Origin: Collinsella sp. AF25-2LB
GTDB taxonomy: Bacteria > Actinomycetota > Coriobacteriia > Coriobacteriales > Coriobacteriaceae
DNA: 64,000 nt
Assembly (NCBI RefSeq): GCF_003458415.1
Contig: NZ_QRUF01000001.1
Coordinates: 122,142-186,141 of the forward strand
Direction: 5' to 3'
The stretch's first letter is position 1. Every line of letters begins with the position of its first letter. The notes beneath the pieces are model-generated. The model saw only the letters and a program-made list of their open reading frames with translations, made no database searches and had not been told where the DNA came from. Positions 1-9,723 of the stretch are shown here, one piece after another. A program made the position numbers and the translations under genes.

Positions 1-2
1 GC

Positions 3-2321
3 CACTTGTGGGAGGTCGCCCTGCAGAAGGACAGCCTGCTCGATATCGTCAACAAGTTCCTCCACCTGGAGGTCAAGGAAGAGACAGAGCTCGATGCGCG
101 CGGCAACGAGGTGAAGCGCAAGAAGGAGCGCATCATCTTCCCCCGTTACCACCAGCTCGACTCCGTGCGTAAGGTCATCGCCGACGTGCGCGCGAACGGG
201 ACGGGCAAGAACTACCTCGTGCAGCATTCGGCGGGGTCGGGCAAGTCGAACAGCATCGCCTGGACGGCCTATCGCCTTGCATCCCTCTTTGTGGATGACA
301 CCCCGCTGTTCGACTCCGTGGTCGTCGTCACCGACCGCCGAGTGCTCGACAGCCAGCTGCAGGAGACCATCTCGGGCTTCGATCACGCCATCGGCTCGGT
401 CGTGACCATCGGCAAGGACAAGACCTCGGCCGACCTGCGGGACGCCATCAACGGCGGCGCTCGTCTCATCGTCTCGACCCTTCAGAAGTTCCCCGTGATC
501 TACGAGCAGGTCGAGAGCAAGGGTAAGCGCTTCGCCATCATCGTCGACGAGGCACATTCGTCCCAGACGGGAACGAGCGCGCTCAAGCTCAAGAGCGCCC
601 TTGCCGACAAGCGCGACGCGCTCGAGGAGTACGCTGAGATCGAGGCGGAAGCCGAGGACGCCGCAGCCGATTGGGAGGACCAGCTCGCCGACGAGCTCGC
701 GAGCCACGGCCGTCACAAGAACCTGACCTTCGTTGCCTTTACCGCCACGCCAAAGGAACAGACGCTCGAGATCTTCGGCGATGAGTGGCCTGACGGGTCC
801 TTCCACCCGTTCCACGTCTACTCGATGCGCCAGGCGATAGAGGAGGGCTTCATTATGGACCCCCTCGCCAACTACGTGAGTTATTCGGAGGCCGTCGAGC
901 TCGCACGCACGGTCCCCGACAATCCCGACGTACCGAGCAGCCCCACGCTCAAGCTGCTCCGCAAGTATAAGGAGCTGCACCCCTATGCCCTCGGCCAGAA
1001 AGCCGAGATCATCGTGGAGACATTCCGCAATGTGACACGCACCAAAATCCGCGGCAAGGGCAAGATGATGGTGGTCACGGCCTCGCGCCTCGCGACGGTT
1101 CGCTACTACCACGAGATCAAGCGCTACATGCAGAAGAAGGGCTACGATGATATCGAGGTGCTGGTGGCGTTCTCGGGCGCCATTAGCGACCCGGCTGACG
1201 GCCCCGACGGTCCCGAGTACACCGAGCCGGTCATCAACGTCGGCCACGATGGACAACGCGTCGCCGAGAGCCAAACGAAGGCCGAGTTCCACAACTATGG
1301 GGACGTGCTTGTTGTTGCCGAGAAGTACCAGACGGGCTTTGACGAGCCGCTGCTGCACACGCTGGTGGTGGACAAGAAGCTCAAGGACGTGAAGGCCGTC
1401 CAGACGCTCTGCCGCGTCAACCGCATCCACCCGGACAAGGAGGACACCTACATCCTCGACTTCGTGAACAAGCCCGAGGACATCCAGAAGGCTTTCGAAC
1501 GCTTCTACACCGAGACGTCGCTTTCCGAGCAGATTAACACCGACCTCCTCTATCAGGTGCAGACCGATATTCGCGGTTACGGGCTCTATGACGAGTCTGA
1601 CATTGAGGCCGCTGCCGAGATAGTCTTCACCGATGGCAAGGGTAAATCGCAGAGCAACGTGCAGGGTAAGCTCGCGGCCGTTTTGAAGCCGGCGGTCGCG
1701 CGTTATAACGAGTTGAACGACGATGAACGCTATCAGGTTCGTCGCAAGGTGCGTAGCTTCTGCAAGTGGTACACCTACATCACCCAGATCGTGCGCATGT
1801 TTGACCGAGACCTGCATAAGGAATACGTGTATTTAAGCTATCTGCGCCACCTCCTCAAGGTCGAGAAGATCCCCGTCGAGGCTGTGGACGACAAGGTCGA
1901 GATGCGCTTCTACAAGCTCAAGCAGGAGTTCGAGGGCAGCATTTCGCTTGAGCCTGGCGGCGGCGTGCTCGATCCCGGTGGCGCGGCCAAGACCGTGACG
2001 CCCGATAAGAAGCGCGACCCGCTGCAGGTGCTCGTGGATAAGTTCAACGAGCAGTGGGCTGGCAACTTCACCGAGGGAGATCGTGTGGTTATCGACACGC
2101 TGTGGAAGCGTATCGCCGAAAACCCGCAGGTCGCCGACACCATCCGTCGCGACGGCAGACAGGTCTTCGAATCAAGCCTGCTGCCCAAGGTGTTCGATGA
2201 GGAGGCTCGCCGCGCCTATGTGGAGAACACGGACTCCTTTACCAGCCTCTTTGAGGACAGTGAGAAGTATCGCGCCATGATGAGCGCCATCGGGCAGCTG
2301 CTGGTTGAGAAATTCAAGTAG
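3..2321 (+). CDS. hsdR: Type I restriction enzyme R subunit (HsdR), 5'-truncated by the window edge
   Basis: ATP-driven translocase and endonuclease subunit of a type I restriction-modification complex. The reading frame is open to the window edge, so the N-terminal nuclease domain lies outside and about 772 residues remain of a family that is usually near 1000. Visible superfamily 2 helicase motifs, counted from the TTG at position 6, are motif I (QHSAGSGKSNS, near 74-83), DEAH (IIVDEAHSSQTG, near 179-190) and motif III (FTATPK). The C-terminal helical part ends at FK before a TAG. A DUF262 nuclease gene follows 39 bp downstream, suggesting a defence island. HsdM and HsdS would be expected upstream. 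The family call is secure; completeness cannot be judged. Confidence 0.93.
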   Translation, partial: HLWEVALQKDSLLDIVNKFLHLEVKEETELDARGNEVKRKKERIIFPRYHQLDSVRKVIADVRANGTGKNYLVQHSAGSGKSNSIAWTAYRLASLFVDDTPLFDSVVVVTDRRVLDSQLQETISGFDHAIGSVVTIGKDKTSADLRDAINGGARLIVSTLQKFPVIYEQVESKGKRFAIIVDEAHSSQTGTSALKLKSALADKRDALEEYAEIEAEAEDAAADWEDQLADELASHGRHKNLTFVAFTATPKEQTLEIFGDEWPDGSFHPFHVYSMRQAIEEGFIMDPLANYVSYSEAVELARTVPDNPDVPSSPTLKLLRKYKELHPYALGQKAEIIVETFRNVTRTKIRGKGKMMVVTASRLATVRYYHEIKRYMQKKGYDDIEVLVAFSGAISDPADGPDGPEYTEPVINVGHDGQRVAESQTKAEFHNYGDVLVVAEKYQTGFDEPLLHTLVVDKKLKDVKAVQTLCRVNRIHPDKEDTYILDFVNKPEDIQKAFERFYTETSLSEQINTDLLYQVQTDIRGYGLYDESDIEAAAEIVFTDGKGKSQSNVQGKLAAVLKPAVARYNELNDDERYQVRRKVRSFCKWYTYITQIVRMFDRDLHKEYVYLSYLRHLLKVEKIPVEAVDDKVEMRFYKLKQEFEGSISLEPGGGVLDPGGAAKTVTPDKKRDPLQVLVDKFNEQWAGNFTEGDRVVIDTLWKRIAENPQVADTIRRDGRQVFESSLLPKVFDEEARRAYVENTDSFTSLFEDSEKYRAMMSAIGQLLVEKFK

Positions 2322-2360
2322 GATTCCTGAGATTGATGTTGGAAAAAGGGGCAACCGCAA

Positions 2361-4478
2361 ATGAAAGCAACCGAGGCAAATCTACTCGACCTTATGGGCG
2401 TGGCGAAGATGCAGTTTGTCATTCCCGTGTACCAGCGAGTTTACTCGTGGAGTGTAAAAGAGTGCGAGGTGCTTTGGGATGACGTCATGCGAGCGGGTCG
2501 TGATGGCGTATCGCACTTCGTGGGGTCAATGCTTTATATCCCCGAGTCCGAGAGCTCTGCCACGAGCATTTCGCGCGTGCTTCTGATTGACGGACAGCAG
2601 CGCATGACGACGTTTTCGTTGATGATTGCAGCTTTGGCTGACTATTTGGAGAGCAACCCCGACAAGGCTGGCTTCCTTGGCGACCTCAAAATCTCGGCGC
2701 TGAGGAAAAATTACCTCTTTAACGATGACGACTACAACGGTCTGGCACGCTACAAGCTGGTGCTCTCGCAGGACGATAAAGAGACGCTGTTCTCCATCGT
2801 GTCTGGGGCTCCCGTGCCAGATGAAAAATCGGATCGGATTGTCGAGAACCATGCGTTCTTCCGCGAGAAGATGCGTGGTAAATCATTTGACCCGGCAAGG
2901 CTTTGGGCGGGGCTAAACCGCGTGCAGGTCATCGACACTAAGCTCACCGCTGGCGTTGATAATGCCCAGCTCATATTTGAGTCCATGAACTCCAAGGGCA
3001 AGCCGCTCACGCCCATTGACCTCATCCGTAACTACGTTCTAATGTCGCTTCCCAACGACGAACAGACCAAGCTTTATGAGGGTTATTGGCATCCACTCGA
3101 GTGCTTGTTCGGAAAAGGCGGCGAGGACGAGTTCAATGCATTTATCTGGTACTGGCTGTGGCTTAAAGTTCCCAATAGGATGCCGAAGGAGAACGAGGCC
3201 TACTACGAGTTTAAGCGCTATTTCGCCGACGACTACGATGGTGACACCGAGGGCCTGCTTAAGGAGCTGCGCGGGTATGCACATAGATACGCCAGTCTGT
3301 TCCTTGGTAAGGAGAAGGACGACGGACTGCGCCGAGTGTTCGGCAGAATCGTAAGCCTCGACGTGAAGCAGATAAGGCCCCTCTTAATGTTGCTTTATTC
3401 GGTTTACGAGGGGAATGGACTAGACCGCAATGCGTTTTTACGTATCTGCGAGACTATCGAGTCGTTTCTGTTCAGGCGAGCGGTTTGCGGCAGACTTACC
3501 ACGGGCCTAAATAATTTCTTTGCCGGCATGTATCGCAATCTCGAGCAGCAGGACGATATCGAGGAGTACGTTACGGCGATGCTCCTTATCCACAGCAGCG
3601 GTATGACCGCATACTTTCCGACAGACGAGCATTTTGTCGAGGAGTTTAAGGCGCGTGACTGCTACAACCGCTTCTCTAAAAAGCGCTATTACCTGGAACG
3701 CATGGAGAACTGGCACCACCCGAAGGAGTCCATCTCAGCCGACGATTACCAGATCGAGCACATCATGCCCCAGACGATTGATGATGAGCACGGCTGGAAG
3801 GAATCGCTTGGTGAGAACTGGGAAGACGTCCACGACAGGCTGTGCAACAACTTGGGAAATCTTACGCTGACGGGCTACAACCAGGAGTACTCAAACCGGT
3901 CGTTCTCGGACAAGCTCAATCTGCCTGACGTCGGATTTAAGTGCAGCCCGCTCTACCTAAACAAATCGATTGTCTCGCATGAAAAATGGGGTGAGGAAGA
4001 GATTGGGCAGCGCGCGGACGAGCTGGCGAAAGAAGCGTGCGAGATATGGAAGTATCCCGACCTTCCGGCAGACGTCGTCGACAAGTACCGTCCTTCTCGT
4101 GGGGAGCCTGACGAGGCTCCTGTCTGGACTCTGCATGAGAACCACCCCACCTTTGCCGAAGGTGGGCTCAACCAGAAGCTTTTCGATGAGGTGCGCGAGT
4201 CCGTTCTGAGTGGTAACCCTTCGTGGGAGTCCTACATAGCCAAGTACTATGTAGGCTTCAGGTCGGGCAAGCGAAAACTGCATGCCGTGTTAGAAGGTAG
4301 GACCAGCAACGGTGGCTGGATTGCCGTCGGCCTGGCAAAGAGCGTGGATGACCTAATTGATCCAGAGGACATGTGCCAGGACAAACGTACGCAGGGTGGA
4401 TTTGGCCCAGGCCTACCGACCTATGTTGCTCTTCGTAATGCCGATGACATTCCCGCGGTGCTCGATCTTATAAAGTAG
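2361..4478 (+). CDS. DUF262/DUF1524 (GmrSD-like) defence nuclease
   Basis: 705-residue protein with the architecture of GmrSD-type restriction proteins. The N-terminal DUF262 (ParB-like) part shows IPVYQRVYSW near residue 21 and the nucleotide-binding-like motif IDGQQRMTT near 76. The C-terminal DUF1524 His-Me-type nuclease region shows QIEHIMPQ near 464 followed by NNLGNLTLTGYN near 496. About 130 further residues rich in aromatics and basic residues follow and may be a separate small domain (DUF5655-like, unsure). Family members cleave modified foreign DNA; the substrate here is unknown. The gene sits just after hsdR on the same strand, and by eye it is more AT-rich than the neighbouring metabolic genes, fitting a horizontally acquired defence module. 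Confidence 0.85.
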   Translation: MKATEANLLDLMGVAKMQFVIPVYQRVYSWSVKECEVLWDDVMRAGRDGVSHFVGSMLYIPESESSATSISRVLLIDGQQRMTTFSLMIAALADYLESNPDKAGFLGDLKISALRKNYLFNDDDYNGLARYKLVLSQDDKETLFSIVSGAPVPDEKSDRIVENHAFFREKMRGKSFDPARLWAGLNRVQVIDTKLTAGVDNAQLIFESMNSKGKPLTPIDLIRNYVLMSLPNDEQTKLYEGYWHPLECLFGKGGEDEFNAFIWYWLWLKVPNRMPKENEAYYEFKRYFADDYDGDTEGLLKELRGYAHRYASLFLGKEKDDGLRRVFGRIVSLDVKQIRPLLMLLYSVYEGNGLDRNAFLRICETIESFLFRRAVCGRLTTGLNNFFAGMYRNLEQQDDIEEYVTAMLLIHSSGMTAYFPTDEHFVEEFKARDCYNRFSKKRYYLERMENWHHPKESISADDYQIEHIMPQTIDDEHGWKESLGENWEDVHDRLCNNLGNLTLTGYNQEYSNRSFSDKLNLPDVGFKCSPLYLNKSIVSHEKWGEEEIGQRADELAKEACEIWKYPDLPADVVDKYRPSRGEPDEAPVWTLHENHPTFAEGGLNQKLFDEVRESVLSGNPSWESYIAKYYVGFRSGKRKLHAVLEGRTSNGGWIAVGLAKSVDDLIDPEDMCQDKRTQGGFGPGLPTYVALRNADDIPAVLDLIK

Positions 4479-4490
4479 TGCTAGGTTAAA

Positions 4491-4513
4491 GGCCGGGAAT
4501 CTAATTCCCGGCC
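4491..4513. terminator. Hairpin between DUF262 gene and convergent small ORF
   Basis: A perfect 10-bp inverted repeat (GGCCGGGAAT / ATTCCCGGCC) with a 3-nt loop starts 13 bp after the stop of the DUF262 gene. No clear T-run follows on the plus strand, so it may be a weak, bidirectional terminator for the convergent genes. Confidence 0.55.
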
Positions 4514-4551
4514 CTTGCCATCTCGGAATTGCCGATGGCTTATCTGCCCAC

Positions 4552-4845
4552 CTACACCCCCGCAATCCCGCGCGCCGCGCTCAGCAGCTCGTACTCCCTC
4601 TGGCTCCACTGGTGCAGCTCGGCCGCGTGCACGGCGTCGCGACACAGGTCCAGGAACACCTCGGCGCCCTCGCAGAAGCACTCGCGGGCAAAGGCGCCGG
4701 ATCCGTCCGCAACGCACGCACCGTCGGCAAAAAGCTTCCAGCTGGACGGCTCGCGCGAGCCGTCTCCGAGCAGCTTGATCTGCAGAACATGTGGGCCGCC
4801 AGCGGCACATGGCCCTTCTTCCAACGCCTGCACCGTAAAGCGCAT
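4552..4845 (-). CDS. Small hypothetical protein
   Basis: 97-residue ORF beginning MRFTVQALEEG and ending ARGIAGV. I do not recognise a family. Composition is mixed and protein-like (several Cys, Trp, acidic residues) rather than the Arg/Pro-rich pattern typical of a shadow frame in GC-rich DNA. The frame stays open another 29 codons upstream of this ATG without a convincing ribosome site, so the start is uncertain. A competing 150-residue frame covers the same strand (4481-4933) but is Arg/Cys rich and less credible. It may be a decayed gene fragment at the edge of the defence region. Confidence 0.35.
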   Translation of the reverse strand: MRFTVQALEEGPCAAGGPHVLQIKLLGDGSREPSSWKLFADGACVADGSGAFARECFCEGAEVFLDLCRDAVHAAELHQWSQREYELLSAARGIAGV

Positions 4846-4868
4846 CTGGAGGGACAGAGTATAAAATC

Positions 4869-4912
4869 CGGAAAAGTGTCGAAATAGGCACCTTAAAACT
4901 TCGGAAAAGTGT
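4869..4912. repeat. Two 11-bp direct repeats, CGGAAAAGTGT, 33 bp apart
   Basis: CGGAAAAGTGT occurs at 4869-4879 and 4902-4912, start to start 33 bp, about three helical turns. They lie between the small ORF (minus) and the membrane-protein gene. The spacing suggests paired regulator sites, but a chance or remnant repeat is possible. Confidence 0.4.
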
Positions 4913-4982
4913 AGCTGGATGACAAAACAGCACTAAGAAGCTGGTGCTGGATGCGGGATCCTGTGGCCGCCTTCAGCCCTCG

Positions 4983-5972
4983 CTACTCGTCGTCCCCGTC
5001 GTTGGGGTCGCCCTTGAGGGTGTTGATGTCCAGGTACTGGTTATCGTCCTCTTTTTGCTGGGTCTCCGACTCCGCTTGGGTGGGGCCGCGGAACAGCTGG
5101 AATCCCTCAAATGCAATGACACCGAGCAGGGCAATGATAATGGCGATAAAGGCAACCTTGACTGCCTGCGGAAATTCCGAGAAACGCAGTGCCTTTTCCT
5201 CGGCGTAATAATCGGCGAAGCGCTCTTCGCCCGTGCTTTTGGTATACGCCGGCGCGGACGCGGCCTCCGGGTCATATTCCGGTGCGGGCGTGGCAGCGTA
5301 CGGATCGTTGGGATAATCGCTCGACGCGGTGCCATAGTCCTCGGTCTCGATGCGACTGTTGCCAGCATAGCCATCGGAATAATCGGAATATGCCGTACCG
5401 CCCTCATAGTCTGCGGCGCTCGTGTTGGCGGCAAAAAGCGGGTTAACTGGAACGTCGAGCGCCGGCATGCCGGTAGAGGTCTCATCCAGATCGGTTGCAG
5501 CCCAGGAATCGTAGGCAACCTGATGGGCAACGGGCTCATCGAGCCTTGCGACCGGAGGCTTGCGTGCCGCAGGAACAGGCAACTGCTGGGCGCTGTACAT
5601 AACAGTGCTGTCGGCCGATTTGCCCTGCGTCGCTGCTGCGAGAAATGCCGCCGTCTCGGATGGGTCACTTGCGGGGCGGGGAGCGGGCGTGGGCGCCGAA
5701 GTGGGTGCGGGTGTAGGCGCGGGCGTCGAAACAGCCGACTGCGCAGGAGTCGGCGCAGATGCGGTCTTAGGCGCAAGTGCGGGATTGGGGCTTGACGGGC
5801 GAGCCGCGCCGCCGCCCATGAGTTCGTCGGCGGTCCACGGGCGATCATCCATCACATCGTCAAGGCTCAGCGAAAACAGGTCGTCTTCACCCTCATCGAA
5901 CATGCGGTGCACATGTCCACCAATTGCCGGAATCAATCCGCGACCGGTGCATGATGCCTTGCTCAACGCCAT
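4983..5972 (-). CDS. Disordered single-pass membrane protein, unknown function
   Basis: I choose the ATG at 5972 (MALSKASCTG) because AAAGGAT lies about 10 nt upstream; this gives 329 residues, whereas the longer frame to 6068 has no such site. The first ~45 residues may fold; the middle ~200 are low-complexity, rich in Ala, Pro, Thr, Ser, Asp and Tyr. One strong transmembrane segment (AFIAIIIALLGVIAFEGF) lies about 55 residues from the C-terminus, followed by an acidic tail (DPNDGDDE). No signal peptide is seen, so the bulk is likely cytoplasmic with a short outside tail. I do not recognise a family. No operon partner: the next gene upstream on this strand is the DauR-like regulator 123 bp away. 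Confidence 0.75.
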   Translation of the reverse strand: MALSKASCTGRGLIPAIGGHVHRMFDEGEDDLFSLSLDDVMDDRPWTADELMGGGAARPSSPNPALAPKTASAPTPAQSAVSTPAPTPAPTSAPTPAPRPASDPSETAAFLAAATQGKSADSTVMYSAQQLPVPAARKPPVARLDEPVAHQVAYDSWAATDLDETSTGMPALDVPVNPLFAANTSAADYEGGTAYSDYSDGYAGNSRIETEDYGTASSDYPNDPYAATPAPEYDPEAASAPAYTKSTGEERFADYYAEEKALRFSEFPQAVKVAFIAIIIALLGVIAFEGFQLFRGPTQAESETQQKEDDNQYLDINTLKGDPNDGDDE

Positions 5973-6095
5973 TCTGTTCCATCCTTTCGAAATACTAATG
6001 ACATCGATTATATGGAACTTCCCAAGTGGCTCGGTCTTGGATTCGTGCTTTCCAGAACTCGCGCCCAAAAGGGGAGGGGCAATCCAGGCGAGCGC

Positions 6096-6749
6096 CTACT
6101 TGTCGCCGGCCGCCGCCTTGGCCTCATTGAGGTAGCTATAAAAACTGTACTTGGAGATGCCAAAGAACTCGCAGGCGCGCTCGCTCGACTTGGAAATGAG
6201 GAAGGCGCCGCGACGGTCGAGGTAGCCAATGGCACGAATGCGCTCGTCTTTGGTCATGAGTGCCGCGGGCTTGCCCACAAACTGCTCGCACTCGTGCAGC
6301 AGGTCCTCGAGCAGGTCGCCGATGTTCTTGGTAATGGGCTCGGGCTCGGTATAGCCCGTGCCGCCGGTGCCGGTAAAGGCGTCGAGCGAACGCTCAAAAG
6401 CCTTCATGAGCGTAATGTCAAAGTTAATGCCCAAAATGCCGACGGGCTTGCCTTCGTCGTTGCGGATAAAGATCGTCGACGATTTGAGCAGCTTGCCATC
6501 GGTGGTTTTGGTGAGGTATGGCTCGCGGTCGTGCACGTCGGTGGTGCCCTCGTGCATGGACTCAAACACGATATGGCTGGGGCCGTCACCCAGTTTGCGC
6601 CCGCTGACGTGGCCGTTTTCGATCACTACGATGGAGTGGTCCACGTCCTCGGTTTCCAGATCGTGGACGACGACTTCGCAGTTGGGGCCAAATTGGAGCG
6701 CCAGGCCGTGTGCTAGGCGCTTGTAAAACTCAATCTGTGCGGGGGTCAT
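6096..6749 (-). CDS. YheO/DauR-like transcriptional regulator
   Basis: 217-residue regulator starting MTPAQIEFYKRLAHGL; AGGAAGG lies upstream of this ATG, so the longer frame to 6824 is not used. The N-terminal ~120 residues look like the YheO-type PAS domain (NCEVVVHDL, IFIRNDEGKPVGILGINFDIT). The C-terminal ~50 residues (ERACEFFGISKYSFYSYLNEAK) form the YheO-family helix-turn-helix. In Pseudomonas a relative, DauR, controls D-arginine catabolism. Here it is transcribed divergently from dpaL, so it most likely controls the downstream dpaL-ygeY-ygeW set. Ligand unknown. Confidence 0.85.
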   Translation of the reverse strand: MTPAQIEFYKRLAHGLALQFGPNCEVVVHDLETEDVDHSIVVIENGHVSGRKLGDGPSHIVFESMHEGTTDVHDREPYLTKTTDGKLLKSSTIFIRNDEGKPVGILGINFDITLMKAFERSLDAFTGTGGTGYTEPEPITKNIGDLLEDLLHECEQFVGKPAALMTKDERIRAIGYLDRRGAFLISKSSERACEFFGISKYSFYSYLNEAKAAAGDK

Positions 6750-7026
6750 GGGTGCCTTCCTAAAAATTAGTTTGGGCACACTTTGCCATAAACCACACTT
6801 GACCGCAAACAAATCCATCAACAAGGCAATTCATGACCGTTCGGCGGCGAAAAAGTACCGATTACGGCAACAAACAATTCGTTAGGTACGCCAATCAAAA
6901 AGTGTGATAGAACATTACTAACAAACTTTTTGTTTGGCATCCACATAAAAGTTCAGCCGTGTGAATGGGATCGGGCTGAAACGCGTATGCGGGGGCCGGC
7001 AAGAGAGGACTTAAGGAGTTCACCGT
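6750..7026. promoter_or_regulatory. Divergent regulatory region between dauR-like gene and dpaL
   Basis: 277 bp, visibly AT-rich compared with the flanking genes. It contains a perfect short dyad, AACAAA-CTT-TTTGTT, at 6920-6934, inside a stretch of TTTTTGTTTGG-like sequence that could be a regulator site. I could not pick an unambiguous -35/-10 pair. The dpaL ribosome site AAGGAG is near 7013-7018. Confidence 0.45.
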
Positions 7027-8241
7027 ATGGCCGATAAGATCCAGTGGGCGGGCAACACGATGCCCAAGAGCGATGACAAGCACTTGGGAATCATGAGCCT
7101 CGACCACGTGAAGAAGGCCCGTGCCTTCCACCAGTCGTTCCCTCAATATACCGTCACTCCGCTTGCCCGTCTGGACGGTCAGGCTGCGCGCCTGGGCCTG
7201 TCCAACCTGTGCGTTAAGGACGAGAGCTATCGCTTTGGCCTCAACGCCTTTAAGGTTCTGGGCGGCTCGTTTGCCATGGCCAACTACATTGCCGATGAGA
7301 CCGGCAAGGACGTTGCCGACTGCACCTTCGATTACCTGACTTCCGATCAGCTTGCCAAGGACTTTGGCCAGGCCACCTTCTTTACCGCCACCGACGGCAA
7401 CCATGGCCGCGGCGTGGCATGGGCTGCCAACAAGCTGGGTCAGAAGGCCGTCGTGCACATGCCCAAGGGTTCCACCAAGCCCCGCTTCGACAACATCGCC
7501 GCTGAGGGCGCCACGGTGACCATCGAAGAGGTCAACTACGACGAGTGCGTGCGCATGGCCGCCGCCGAGGCCGACGCCTGCGAGCGCGGCGTCATCGTTC
7601 AGGACACCGCCTGGGAGGGCTACGAGAAGATCCCGTCTTGGATTATGGAGGGCTACGGCACCATGGCTTCCGAGGCTGCCGAGCAGCTGCGCGAGATGGC
7701 CATCAACCGCCCGACGCACGTCTTTGTCCAGGCCGGTGTAGGCTCGCTCGCCGGCGCCGTGGTGGGCTACTTCACCAACCTGTATCCCGATAACCCGCCC
7801 ACCTTCGTCGTGGTTGAGTGCGCGCCTGCCGCCTGCCTGTACAAGGGCGCTGCCGCCGGCGACGGTGACCCGCGCATCGTGGACGGCGACATGCCCTCCA
7901 TCATGGCCGGTCTGTGCTGCGGTGAGCCCAACATCCTGGGCTGGGATATCCTGCGCAACCACGCCACCGCCTTCGTGTCCTGCCCCGACTGGGTCACCGC
8001 TCGCGGCATGCGCACCCTGGGCGCTCCCGAGAAGGGCGACCCGCGCGTCATCTCCGGCGAGTCCGGCGCTGTGACCACCGGTCTGGTCGAGACTCTCATG
8101 CTCGATCCCGAGTACGCCGAGCTCAAGGAACTCATCGGCCTGGACAAGACGAGCTCCGTGCTCTGCTTCTCCACCGAGGGCGATACGGATCCCGACCAGT
8201 ATCGCCGCATTGTTTGGGAAGGCGAATATCCCACTTGCTAA
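7027..8241 (+). CDS. dpaL: 2,3-Diaminopropionate ammonia-lyase
   Basis: PLP enzyme of the YgeX family that splits diaminopropionate to pyruvate and ammonia. The 404-residue length is normal. The PLP lysine is expected in SYRFGLNAFKVLGGSFA (Lys76), and the substrate/PLP-loop region TATDGNHGRG is present, with a Gly/Ser-rich phosphate loop later (QAGVGSLAGAV). AAGGAG precedes the ATG. It is first in a co-directional set with ygeY, ygeW, the ygfJ-like gene and hyuA, the arrangement associated with selenium-dependent purine/urate breakdown in gut anaerobes and E. coli. The regulator gene upstream is divergent. Confidence 0.95.
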   Translation: MADKIQWAGNTMPKSDDKHLGIMSLDHVKKARAFHQSFPQYTVTPLARLDGQAARLGLSNLCVKDESYRFGLNAFKVLGGSFAMANYIADETGKDVADCTFDYLTSDQLAKDFGQATFFTATDGNHGRGVAWAANKLGQKAVVHMPKGSTKPRFDNIAAEGATVTIEEVNYDECVRMAAAEADACERGVIVQDTAWEGYEKIPSWIMEGYGTMASEAAEQLREMAINRPTHVFVQAGVGSLAGAVVGYFTNLYPDNPPTFVVVECAPAACLYKGAAAGDGDPRIVDGDMPSIMAGLCCGEPNILGWDILRNHATAFVSCPDWVTARGMRTLGAPEKGDPRVISGESGAVTTGLVETLMLDPEYAELKELIGLDKTSSVLCFSTEGDTDPDQYRRIVWEGEYPTC

Positions 8242-8315
8242 TCGTTGGGGCGGAGTAAATAGGTATCGCTCCGCCACCTCAAAGGTAGATTCCTTCGTTT
8301 GAAAGGTTATGAACA

Positions 8316-9701
8316 ATGGCTAAAGAACTCGATTTCGACGCTATCAAGGCTGCTGCTGAGTCTCATCGTGCTGATATGACTCGCTTCCTGCGCGCTATGA
8401 TCTCCCATCCCTCTGAGTCCTGCGAGGAGGGTGAGGTTGTTGCTTGCATCAAGGCCGAGATGGAGAACCTTGGCTATGACGAGGTCAAGGTCGACGGCCT
8501 GGGCAACGTTATGGGCTTTATGGGCGAGGGCGACAAGATCATCGCCATCGACTCCCACATCGACACCGTCGGCATCGGCAACATCGAGAACTGGGATGCC
8601 GATCCCTACGAGGGCTACGAGACCGATGAGATCATCTACGGCCGCGGCGGCTCCGACCAGGAGGGCGGCATGGCTTCTGCTACCTACGCTGCCAAGATGA
8701 TGAAGGACATGGGCCTCATCCCCGAGGGCTACAAGATCATGGTCGTCGGCACCGTCCAGGAAGAGGACTGCGACGGCATGTGCTGGCAGTACATCTACAA
8801 CAAGGACGGCATTAAGCCCGAGTTCGTCATTTCCACCGAGCCCACCGACGGCGGCATCTACCGCGGTCACCGCGGCCGCATGGAGATCCGCGTCGACGTT
8901 CACGGCACCTCCTGCCACGGCTCCGCTCCCGACCGCGGCGACAACGCCATCTACAAGATGGCCGACATCATCGCCGACGTCCGCGCCCTCAACAACAACG
9001 GCTGCGACGAGTCGACCGACATCAAGGGTCTCGTCAAGATGCTCGACCCCAAGTACAATCCCGAGCACTTCGAGGATGCCCGCTTCCTGGGCCGCGGCAC
9101 CTGCACCGTCAGCCAGATCTTCTACACCAGCCCCAGCCGTTGCGCCGTGGCCGACTCCTGCGCCATCTCCATCGACCGTCGCATGACCGCCGGTGAAACC
9201 TGGGAGTCCTGCCTGGACGAGATCCGCAACCTGCCGGCTGCCAAGAAGTACGGCGACGACGTGAAGGTCTCCATGTACATGTACGACCGTCCGTCCTGGA
9301 CCGGCGAGGTCTACGAGACCGAGGCTTACTTCCCCACGTGGATCAACAAGGAGACCGCTCCGCACGTCAAGGCTCTCGTCGACGCCCACAAGGCCATGTT
9401 CGGTGACGAGCGCATCGGCTGCGAGCCCAGCATGGACAAGCGCACCGGTCGCCCGCTGTGCGACAAGTGGACCTTTTCCACGAACTGCGTTTCCATCCAG
9501 GGCCGCTACGGCATCCCCTGCGTGGGCTTTGGCCCGGGTGCCGAGTCTCAGGCTCACGCTCCCAACGAGGTCACCTACAAGGACGACCTGGTCACCGCTG
9601 CTGCCATGTACGTGGCTGCCCTGAACCTCTACGATCCGAGCAAGGCCGATGGCGACGCCACCGTGTTCCGCGCCGGTCTGACCAACAACAAGATTGATTA
9701 G
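8316..9701 (+). CDS. ygeY: YgeY-type M20 peptidase/deacylase, selenium-metabolism linked
   Basis: 461-residue zinc hydrolase of the M20 family in the YgeY subgroup. Metal-binding motifs are SHIDTVG near residue 87, [10 protein letters not shown] near 110, EED near 150 and HAPNE near the C-terminus. YgeY homologues are found beside ygeX and ygeW wherever the selenium-dependent molybdenum hydroxylase set occurs; the natural substrate is believed to be an acylated or carbamoylated intermediate but is not fixed by sequence. GAAAGG precedes the ATG. The gap from dpaL is 74 bp with no clear terminator, so it is probably co-transcribed. Confidence 0.93.
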   Translation: MAKELDFDAIKAAAESHRADMTRFLRAMISHPSESCEEGEVVACIKAEMENLGYDEVKVDGLGNVMGFMGEGDKIIAIDSHIDTVGIGNIENWDADPYEGYETDEIIYGRGGSDQEGGMASATYAAKMMKDMGLIPEGYKIMVVGTVQEEDCDGMCWQYIYNKDGIKPEFVISTEPTDGGIYRGHRGRMEIRVDVHGTSCHGSAPDRGDNAIYKMADIIADVRALNNNGCDESTDIKGLVKMLDPKYNPEHFEDARFLGRGTCTVSQIFYTSPSRCAVADSCAISIDRRMTAGETWESCLDEIRNLPAAKKYGDDVKVSMYMYDRPSWTGEVYETEAYFPTWINKETAPHVKALVDAHKAMFGDERIGCEPSMDKRTGRPLCDKWTFSTNCVSIQGRYGIPCVGFGPGAESQAHAPNEVTYKDDLVTAAAMYVAALNLYDPSKADGDATVFRAGLTNNKID

Positions 9702-9723
9702 TCCCATTCCTCGATTTTGTTGA

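Noticed and set aside
4481..4933. 150-codon minus-strand ORF
   Set aside because: Arg/Cys-rich composition typical of a shadow frame; the 97-residue frame at 4552-4845 is more protein-like.
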